Below, one piece after another: positions 57,683 through 64,000 of a stretch of DNA of 64,000 bases; the stretch's first letter is position 1, and every line of letters begins with the position of its first letter. A program made the position numbers and the translations under genes. Under the pieces are notes generated by a model, which did not search any database, had not been told where the DNA came from, and saw nothing but the letters and a program-made list of their open reading frames with translations. Location: assembly GCF_014270035.1 (NCBI RefSeq), contig NZ_JACNEP010000003.1:248001-312000 (forward strand). Reading direction: 5' to 3'. This DNA is from Neptunicella marina (GTDB lineage: Bacteria > Pseudomonadota > Gammaproteobacteria > Enterobacterales > Alteromonadaceae).

Positions 57683-58405
57683 ATGAAAATGAAATTTTTA
57701 ATAGGAGCGGCAATTTTGCTGGCTAGTAGTCAAAGTATGGCCGGTGCAATTATCAATGGCGATATCGCCAATTCATGCAGTTTAAATGGCTGGGAAACGG
57801 ATACCGATGGATTAGGTCCAGGTGGAAGTAATGACTTCACTATCGTTGGTAGTGCGCCTGATTGCAGTATTGCAATCAATGTGGATTACTGGGGGGCAAA
57901 TTTCACGGATGTTTTCTTTGCTAATACGCTTTACCAGAACCTGGCTCTATCCGCGGCTGCAGACAGCACTTTTTTATTAAGTTTTGATTTTTCCGTTGAC
58001 AGTGAATTAACCAGCGCTGATGCGGGGTTTATAGCTGATTATTTTGCTATTGGTTTTGGTGATGGAACCGGTAGTTTATTTGACCAATACCGCAAGCCTG
58101 GCTATCTGGTTGCGCCAACCGATATTGATGGGATTAATCAATATAGTTTTTCATTTGAGTTGGATAATTCCTGGGTAAATCAGGCTGGCTGGGCGTTGGA
58201 GTTTCAGGTACTACCAGGATTTGATAACAATACTTTAATGGGAGATTTTGCTGGCTCATCGCTTTATCTGCAAAACGTTAGTTTGAATGAGGTTCCTAAT
58301 GCAACGGTAGACGAAGCCCCAGTTTTGGCATTTTTTGCTTTGGGTCTGGGCTTAATGGCGTGGCGTCGAAACAATAGTCAACAAATCTCAAGGAATGAGC
58401 CATGA
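57683..58405 (+). CDS. Secreted protein with PEP-CTERM-like C-terminal sorting signal
   Basis: The function is unknown. The 240-residue protein has a signal peptide (FLIGAAILLASSQSMAGA) and a predicted beta-rich body (IINGDIANSCSLNGWETDTDGLGPGGS...) like exported carbohydrate-associated beta-sandwich proteins. Its C-terminus VDEAPVLAFFALGLGLMAWRRNNS has the layout of a PEP-CTERM sorting signal (short motif, hydrophobic helix, Arg pair), but the motif reads EAP rather than PEP. The stop overlaps the start of the GH16 gene (ATGA), so they are coupled and likely act together on the surface. No exosortase gene is in the window. Confidence 0.6.
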   Translation: MKMKFLIGAAILLASSQSMAGAIINGDIANSCSLNGWETDTDGLGPGGSNDFTIVGSAPDCSIAINVDYWGANFTDVFFANTLYQNLALSAAADSTFLLSFDFSVDSELTSADAGFIADYFAIGFGDGTGSLFDQYRKPGYLVAPTDIDGINQYSFSFELDNSWVNQAGWALEFQVLPGFDNNTLMGDFAGSSLYLQNVSLNEVPNATVDEAPVLAFFALGLGLMAWRRNNSQQISRNEP

Positions 58406-61400
58406 ATAATAAAGTATTGTTAAAAAGTGCTATTGCTCTTGGCTGTGGTATTGCATCGTCATTCGTCAGTGCAGATTGGATGACGGTAGAGCAGAGTATT
58501 CAAATAGATACTGCCAGACCAACCGTGGATCGTGTTAATCGTCAGTATTCAGTGCTGGTTACGGTTAGCAACCCAACAGATTCAGAGATCACAGGTCCAT
58601 TTAGACTGGTATTAAAAAATCCTACTCTGGCGGTGCAAAATGCGGATGGTATAACGAGTGAAGGCGACAGTTATATCGATATTAGTATTGAGTCGATAGC
58701 GTCAGGCGGTACTACATCAGTTGCTGTTAAATTCCCGCTGACCCGGGCACGCATTCAGTTCACCGCAGAATTGCAGCAAGATGTGCCTGCATCGGGCTGG
58801 ACTATGGTGTGGAACGATGAATTCGATGGCACTGAAGTTGATACTGATAAATGGGGCTACGAAGTGAACTGCTGGGGTGGTGGTAACGGTGAGCAACAAT
58901 GTTATACCGACCGTCCGGTCAACTCATGGGTAGATAATGGATTGCTCACCATCAAAGCACAACGTGAAACCTTTACTGGTCCTGCTGAAGTAGAAGGGGA
59001 CATGAGCAATACCGCGACGTTGCCATATACTTCTGCACGCTTGCGTACTAAATATAAAGGTGACTGGACATACGGACGTTTTGAAATCCGTGCAAAATTG
59101 CCTTATGGGCAGGGAACCTGGCCGGCAATCTGGATGTTACCCACCGATTACGTCTATGGTGGTTGGGCGTCATCTGGCGAAATTGACATCATGGAAGCGG
59201 TTAACTTAAAAGCAAATTCTGATGAAGCTGGTGTACCAGAAAATACGCCAGAAGCGCGCACGCACGGAACGTTACATTACGGAAATGTATGGCCGGGTAA
59301 TGTGTCGTCAGGTGCACCATATAAACTTCCAAATGGTGCCAATCCCGCCGATAATTTCCATGAATATGCACTGGAGTGGGAAAAAGGTGAAATCCGCTGG
59401 TACGTTGATGGTGTGCACTTTGCGACACATCGTGCATCGGGTTGGTATAACCAGTATAAAAATGAGGAAGGGCTAACGGTTAATGGTGAAGAAGATGCGC
59501 CATTCAATGAACGCTTCCACATGTTGCTCAATCTGGCTGTTGGTGGTGCCTGGGCTGGCAATGTCAATGAAACCGGTATCGATGAATCCGTGTTCCCACA
59601 GACAATGCAAGTTGACTACGTTCGTGTGTATGAATGTTCGGTTAATCCAACTGATGGAACCGGTTGTGCAACCATTGGTGATAATCCCGAAATAATTGAA
59701 GGGAATCAGCCGCCCGAGATTGTGAACCCGGAAACGGGGTTTGGTCAGGAATCCGTGTTTAACCTGTATATTGATGAACTGGCGGATGGTTTAACTTTCG
59801 AAAGCTACAATCCTGACGGTTCAATAACCATTGATCAGCAAGCTGAAACTGACCATGGCACAGTCGTCAATATTGATAAGGCTGGACCAATTGGTAATGT
59901 ATTTTTTGCCTACGCTCCAACCGCCGATTTAGCGCGCTGGGAAGAGTTTGGCGTGCTAACTTTCGATTTAAAAGTTAACTCGGTTGAAACCGGCGCAGAG
60001 TTACTGGTTAAGCTCGATAGTGGCTGGCCAAACGTCAGTGATTACAGCGTTCCGTTACCTACTATAGGTGAATGGACAACCGTGCGTATCCCCATCAAGG
60101 ATATTGTCGCCGCTGGTAATCGTTATTCACCAGGTAACTTCGTTAATATGGCGCAGGTTGCTAATCCGTTTGTGGTTGAACCAACAGCCGCAATGAATTT
60201 CAGTGTTGATAACGTGCGTTACGAGTTTGATTTATCTCATCAGGACGTTGCCACTATTTTTGATGAGCAGGATCATGCTCCATTTGGTATTAACAAATAT
60301 GTCGCTAACGGCAGTGTTGATATTGAACAGGTTGATGCCGGAGACGGTACCCATGGTCAGGTAAAACAAATTAACTTTAACACCAACGAATCTGTGGTGT
60401 ATTTCCAAACCATGTTACAGCGTGATTTAACCCCGTTAAAACTTGATCTCAGTAGTTTTAGTTATGTTGAGTTTGATTTAAACGTTGTTGCCGACCCCCG
60501 GGAAGAGCGCACATTTATGGTCAAAATGGACTGTGGCAGCCCTTGTGGTTCGGGTGATTTCCCTATTGCAGCGCCAGATATTGGTGTTTGGACACATTAT
60601 AAAATTCCGGTTGTGGATTTGAATAATAATCCAGGTTCGAGCTTGAATGTATTTCAGGTTGATACGCCGTTGGTTGTATTCCCTGCATGGGGTAATCAGC
60701 AAGGTGTCGTTATGCAGGTGGATAACGTTCAACTGACTAAAGGTGGGGACGTGGTTCAGCCGCCACCGGTTCCGACCGATGAACTGGTATTGTTTGATGA
60801 TTCTCTTGCGCAAGGTTGGAGCCTGTGGGACTGCTGTGCCAATGCGAGTGTGTCGCAAATAACTGATCCTGATGGCGATCACGGCGAAGCAATAAAAGTC
60901 GATTTCTTTGGCCCCTCAGGCACGGTTTCTGGGTTATTTGCCAGTTCAGTGGTGGACTTAACTCAGCTTACCAACGGCACATTAGAGTTTGATTTAAAAC
61001 TGGTACAACAACCAAACGATACAAGTGCGCCAATGCTTATAAAAATTGAAGCCTTGGGTGGTGCCTTTGCTCAGTTTGAATTAAATCAAAGTTTGCAGGG
61101 TGTTGATGCGCAGGTAGGTCAATGGCAACACTTTACCTATCGTTTGTCTGATTTAGCCGCAGCCGGCCTTGATTTATCACAAGTTAAAATTGTGATGGTT
61201 TTCCCGGCCTGGGGTCAGGCTCAGGGGGCGGTTTATCATCTCGATAACGTGGTATTTCGCTCAAATGATGGTAGCACCTTAGACACTGATGGCGATGGCG
61301 TTGTTGATAATGATGATCTTTGCCAGGCCACCCCGGCTGGGGCGACAGTGGACATCGATGGATGTGAAATCTCGATTCCTGATGCAGACGGTGACGGCGT

Positions 61401-61950
61401 GGCCGATCCTGTGGATGAATGTCCGGCAACGCCAGTTGGTGCTGTAGTGGATGCAAGCGGCTGTTCCGCGCCTGCAGATTCAGATGGTGATGGTGTTACT
61501 GATGAGTTTGATCAATGCCCCAATACCCCAGTTGCTGCCAGTGTTGGCGAAAATGGTTGTGAAATTGCCATAGCCGATGCTGACAATGACGGGGTAGAAG
61601 ACGGTGTTGATCAGTGCCCAAATACTCCTGCTGGAACAGCCGTTGATTCAACAGGTTGTGACATCCCAACCGACACCATCACTGGATTCGTTCAAACCTC
61701 AGACCATAGTTTGTATTTCTATGCAAATAACAATGATTGGGCAAATGTCCATTATGAAGTTAATGATGGTGGTCCTCTTAATGTTGGTATGAACAGAACT
61801 GACGGTCAGAATATCTGGGAAGTAAATGGACTCAATCCGGGCGATGTTATTACCTTCTCATTTACTTACTGGACTAATGACGGAAATGGTGGTGGTGGAG
61901 CGACTGATACGCCTAATCAAACTTATACGATGATTAGCTTGCCACTATAA
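58402..61950 (+). CDS. Multimodular GH16 beta-glucanase (laminarinase-like)
   Basis: This 1182-residue exported enzyme has a signal peptide (to about residue 24), an Ig-like N-terminal domain (25-130), a GH16 catalytic domain (about 133-412) with GEIDIMEAVN: Glu260 nucleophile, Asp262, Glu265 acid/base, in the beta-bulge laminarinase pattern. Three related beta-sandwich modules of about 160 residues follow (about 451-609, 615-779, 793-955), each ending in a DNV motif and likely carbohydrate-binding. A calcium-binding thrombospondin type-3 repeat region (about 957-1090; DTDGDGV, DADGDGV, DSDGDGV, DADNDGV) and a C-terminal CBM56-like domain (VHYEVNDGGPLNVGMN) complete it. Substrate is most likely laminarin or mixed-linkage glucan. 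It is the second gene after the PEP-CTERM-like protein. Confidence 0.92.
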   Translation: MNNKVLLKSAIALGCGIASSFVSADWMTVEQSIQIDTARPTVDRVNRQYSVLVTVSNPTDSEITGPFRLVLKNPTLAVQNADGITSEGDSYIDISIESIASGGTTSVAVKFPLTRARIQFTAELQQDVPASGWTMVWNDEFDGTEVDTDKWGYEVNCWGGGNGEQQCYTDRPVNSWVDNGLLTIKAQRETFTGPAEVEGDMSNTATLPYTSARLRTKYKGDWTYGRFEIRAKLPYGQGTWPAIWMLPTDYVYGGWASSGEIDIMEAVNLKANSDEAGVPENTPEARTHGTLHYGNVWPGNVSSGAPYKLPNGANPADNFHEYALEWEKGEIRWYVDGVHFATHRASGWYNQYKNEEGLTVNGEEDAPFNERFHMLLNLAVGGAWAGNVNETGIDESVFPQTMQVDYVRVYECSVNPTDGTGCATIGDNPEIIEGNQPPEIVNPETGFGQESVFNLYIDELADGLTFESYNPDGSITIDQQAETDHGTVVNIDKAGPIGNVFFAYAPTADLARWEEFGVLTFDLKVNSVETGAELLVKLDSGWPNVSDYSVPLPTIGEWTTVRIPIKDIVAAGNRYSPGNFVNMAQVANPFVVEPTAAMNFSVDNVRYEFDLSHQDVATIFDEQDHAPFGINKYVANGSVDIEQVDAGDGTHGQVKQINFNTNESVVYFQTMLQRDLTPLKLDLSSFSYVEFDLNVVADPREERTFMVKMDCGSPCGSGDFPIAAPDIGVWTHYKIPVVDLNNNPGSSLNVFQVDTPLVVFPAWGNQQGVVMQVDNVQLTKGGDVVQPPPVPTDELVLFDDSLAQGWSLWDCCANASVSQITDPDGDHGEAIKVDFFGPSGTVSGLFASSVVDLTQLTNGTLEFDLKLVQQPNDTSAPMLIKIEALGGAFAQFELNQSLQGVDAQVGQWQHFTYRLSDLAAAGLDLSQVKIVMVFPAWGQAQGAVYHLDNVVFRSNDGSTLDTDGDGVVDNDDLCQATPAGATVDIDGCEISIPDADGDGVADPVDECPATPVGAVVDASGCSAPADSDGDGVTDEFDQCPNTPVAASVGENGCEIAIADADNDGVEDGVDQCPNTPAGTAVDSTGCDIPTDTITGFVQTSDHSLYFYANNNDWANVHYEVNDGGPLNVGMNRTDGQNIWEVNGLNPGDVITFSFTYWTNDGNGGGGATDTPNQTYTMISLPL

Positions 61951-61971
61951 AATAGTGTTTATTTCTCCCTG

Positions 61972-61998
61972 TAAAAGCCTGTGTGATGCAGGCTTTTT
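61972..61998 (+). terminator. Terminator of the GH16 operon
   Basis: AAAAGCCTG, TGTGATG and CAGGCTTTTT form a stem with T-run. Confidence 0.8.
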
Positions 61999-62049
61999 AT
62001 TTTCTGTAAGATCAAGCGCTTGACTTTAGCTACTCTTATTGCAAAATAA

Positions 62050-62065
62050 CTGTAACTATATACAG
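62050..62065 (+). promoter_or_regulatory. LexA (SOS) box before dinB
   Basis: CTGT-AACTATAT-ACAG fits the LexA consensus CTGT-N8-ACAG exactly. It lies 11 bp before the dinB start codon. Confidence 0.85.
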
Positions 62066-62076
62066 TGTTTTGTGTG

Positions 62077-63135
62077 ATGCGAAAAATAATACACATTGAT
62101 ATGGATTGTTACTACGCAGCAGTTGAGATGCGTGATAATCCAGCCTACCGTGACGTACCTTTAGCTATTGGTGGCGCATCTGATCGTCGTGGTGTTATTT
62201 CCACCTGTAACTATATTGCACGCAAATATGGTGTGCGTTCGGCTATGGCCACCGCACAAGCATTTAAACTATGTCCCGACTTAGTCTTGATCCCCGGACG
62301 GATGGAACTTTATGTGCAAATATCGCGGCAAATTCGCGAGATCTTTTTACGCTATACCGAGATTATCGAACCCTTGTCACTGGATGAAGCCTATCTGGAT
62401 GTCAGTGATTGTGAATTGTTTAACGGCAGCGCGACCTTAATTGCCGACGATATTCGTCAGGCCATTTATTATGAAACGGGTTTAACCGCTTCTGCAGGTG
62501 TGGCGCCATGTAAGTTTGTCGCCAAAATTGCCTCGGATGAAAATAAACCCAATGGCATGTGTGTTATTACGCCAGATAAGTTAGATCACTTTGTTGAAAA
62601 ACTGCCACTGGGCAAAATTCCGGGTGTCGGAAAAGTCACCCTGGAAAAGCTTAATCGTATGGGATTGTACACCTGTGCCGATGTGCGTCGGTATCCCTTT
62701 GATAAATTGCTTAAATCCTTCGGTAAATTTGGGCCGGTGCTGTGGCAGCGTAGTAATGGGATAGATGACAGGAAAGTCAGCAATAATCGCAAACGCAAGT
62801 CTGTCGGGGTAGAAACCACCTTAGCGGCCGATATTCACGATTTTGAAGCCTGTTGGCAATGGGTGGAGCAGTTATATCCCAAACTGGAAAAACGTTTAAA
62901 GGCTGTAAGTAATAATCTGGCGATTCATACTCAGGGCGTTAAACTCAAATTTGATGATTTTCAGTTGACCACGGTTGAAACCCGCTACCATAAGCTGGAT
63001 AAAAACTATTTCATCAGTTTGTTAAGTGATGCGTTGCAACGCCAGCAAGGCAGAGGCATTCGTCTGGTTGGACTTCATGTGGGGTTGCCCACAGATACGG
63101 ATATCCTGCAATTAGAATTACCCTTAGCGGGATAA
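62077..63135 (+). CDS. dinB: DNA polymerase IV
   Basis: This Y-family translesion polymerase has 352 residues. The start is the ATG at 62077 ([20 protein letters not shown]); the ATG at 62065 lies on the LexA box. Catalytic acidic residues are in [12 protein letters not shown] and [11 protein letters not shown]. HhH-type and little-finger domains follow. A LexA box overlaps the promoter, so it should be induced by DNA damage. Confidence 0.96.
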   Translation: MRKIIHIDMDCYYAAVEMRDNPAYRDVPLAIGGASDRRGVISTCNYIARKYGVRSAMATAQAFKLCPDLVLIPGRMELYVQISRQIREIFLRYTEIIEPLSLDEAYLDVSDCELFNGSATLIADDIRQAIYYETGLTASAGVAPCKFVAKIASDENKPNGMCVITPDKLDHFVEKLPLGKIPGVGKVTLEKLNRMGLYTCADVRRYPFDKLLKSFGKFGPVLWQRSNGIDDRKVSNNRKRKSVGVETTLAADIHDFEACWQWVEQLYPKLEKRLKAVSNNLAIHTQGVKLKFDDFQLTTVETRYHKLDKNYFISLLSDALQRQQGRGIRLVGLHVGLPTDTDILQLELPLAG

Positions 63136-63224
63136 ACCCTGATGACAATTTGCTGGTCAGATTTGCGCCAAATGGCGGATTTCTGCCACAATCGAACTAA
63201 CTAAATAATTTTTCAGGATTTTTT

Positions 63225-64000
63225 ATGGCATTCCCAATTGCAGAATGGGTCAGTGATCTGGACGCCGCTTTAGGTAAAACCAGTGGCTATGATGGTGTGA
63301 TTTTAATTGCGCCTGAGAGTGAAGATTATTTCCACCCACTATTAAATCAATGTATCGAACACTACAAACAATTTGATCAGCGACTCGGCCGCGAAGCGGT
63401 ATTTATCCATAGCCCGGAGCTGGCAGGGCAGCGTTTAATTTATTCGCCAACCTGTGTGCTCGATCGTGATTTTGATGATGTACGCCGTTATTCCGATGCA
63501 GCCAAAATTGCCGCAAAAATGGCACAAAATGCCGGCATGGTGAAACCTTTGATGTTAATTCAAAAGCCGGATGGTGCGGTGTATGAAAATGCGCTGCAGG
63601 TCGCTTATTTCGGATTTTGTCAGATATTATGGCAGCCGCTCGAAGCACGTGAAGCGTTAGGGGAAAGTAAGGTTGAGCCGATGCAAAAAGTTGGTTTGTT
63701 TAGCCAGACGGAACCCGCTATCGACTGGCTGAATGCTACCGAGCAAGGCCGTCGTTTAGCCCGTGATTTATGTGGTACTGAACCTGAGCGTATGGCTCCG
63801 CCTAAATTTGCCGAATATTGCCAACAAGCCTTTGCCGGATTACCTGTTAAAGTGACAGTGCTGGGTGAAGATCCAAACGAGTTACAACAGGACTATCCGC
63901 TTTTATACGCGGTAGCGCGTGCCTCAGTCATGGTTAAACATCATCAGCCTCGCGTTGTGCGCCTTGAATATATTCCTGAAGGCGCAATTGAACACACTTT
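63225..64000 (+). CDS. M17-family leucyl aminopeptidase, 5' part (cut by window edge)
   Basis: The gene starts at the ATG at 63225 with CAGGA 6 nt upstream (MAFPIAEWVSDLDAALGKTSG) and runs off the right edge after 258 codons. The region LARDLCGTEPERMAPPKFAEYCQQ near residues 181-204 matches the linker between the N-terminal macro-like domain and the catalytic domain of M17 peptidases. The zinc site and active residues would lie beyond the edge and cannot be checked. It begins 89 bp after dinB on the same strand; no function link is evident. Confidence 0.8.
   Translation, partial: MAFPIAEWVSDLDAALGKTSGYDGVILIAPESEDYFHPLLNQCIEHYKQFDQRLGREAVFIHSPELAGQRLIYSPTCVLDRDFDDVRRYSDAAKIAAKMAQNAGMVKPLMLIQKPDGAVYENALQVAYFGFCQILWQPLEAREALGESKVEPMQKVGLFSQTEPAIDWLNATEQGRRLARDLCGTEPERMAPPKFAEYCQQAFAGLPVKVTVLGEDPNELQQDYPLLYAVARASVMVKHHQPRVVRLEYIPEGAIEHT

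Noticed and set aside
61270-61660. Repeated GAT/GGT-rich DNA near the end of the GH16 gene, considered as a DNA repeat
   Set aside because: The repeats are coding: they are thrombospondin type-3 calcium-binding repeats, so they are explained by the protein.

Overview
The window looks like the chromosome of a marine gammaproteobacterium of the Alteromonadales (Alteromonadaceae-like). The evidence is a Na+-translocating NADH:quinone reductase operon followed by apbE and nqrM, FabV as enoyl reductase, an Oar-like TonB-dependent receptor, a NagR-type operator in front of a nagX-like gene, laminarin- and cellobiose-type sugar genes, and classic gammaproteobacterial gene order (lptD-surA-pdxA-ksgA-apaG-apaH facing folA; argR next to mdh; rplU-rpmA-obgE). 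The species cannot be named from the sequence. No tRNA, rRNA, CRISPR array, prophage or complete insertion sequence was seen. Two copies of a 264-bp MITE-like element are present.

Layout. 1-5.9 kb (minus strand): a disaccharide locus with cellobiose phosphorylase (GH94), a sodium:solute symporter and a cellobiose 2-epimerase-like protein, with two nearly identical LacI-type operator palindromes. 6.1-8.2 kb: a lipoprotein with a possible transglutaminase-like domain plus TPRs, and a secreted M28 peptidase. 8.2-10.1 kb: glnK-amtB behind an NtrC site and a sigma-54 promoter. 10.2-13.2 kb: DyP peroxidase, M19 dipeptidase and a 2OG-Fe(II) oxygenase. 13.3-15.2 kb: udk and a CNT nucleoside transporter (nucleoside salvage). 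15.3-21.9 kb: an unusual pair (membrane-anchored periplasmic binding protein and two-TM protein with a possible cytoplasmic winged helix) divergent from an Oar-like TonB receptor and a secreted EEP-family enzyme; a PHO-box-like repeat lies between them. 21.9-27.1 kb: argR, mdh, ispB, rplU, rpmA, obgE, folA. 27.1-39.6 kb: MITE copy 1, a chemoreceptor, the apaH-to-lptD cluster, djlA, a cyclophilin, rlmG and alkB. 39.8-43.3 kb: bolA and a TRAP transporter. 43.3-44.9 kb: MITE copy 2 and fabV. 45.2-52.4 kb: nqrABCDEF, apbE, nqrM, followed by a convergent CPA1 Na+/H+ antiporter. 54.1-57.4 kb: nagX-like protein and a Cache-type chemoreceptor. 57.6-62.0 kb: an operon of a PEP-CTERM-like small protein and a large modular GH16 beta-glucanase behind paired LacI-type operators. 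62.0-64.0 kb: LexA-controlled dinB and the 5' part of an M17 aminopeptidase gene cut by the window edge.

Together the genes describe a heterotroph that uses algal or plant glucans (GH16, cellobiose phosphorylase), runs a sodium-based energy economy (Nqr, SSS symporter, CNT and TRAP carriers, Na+/H+ antiporter), and controls its accessory catabolic loci with LacI-family operators. The least explained unit is the binding-protein/membrane-protein pair at 15.3-17.1 kb. Motif positions and family assignments come from reading the sequence and family knowledge; no database search was run.
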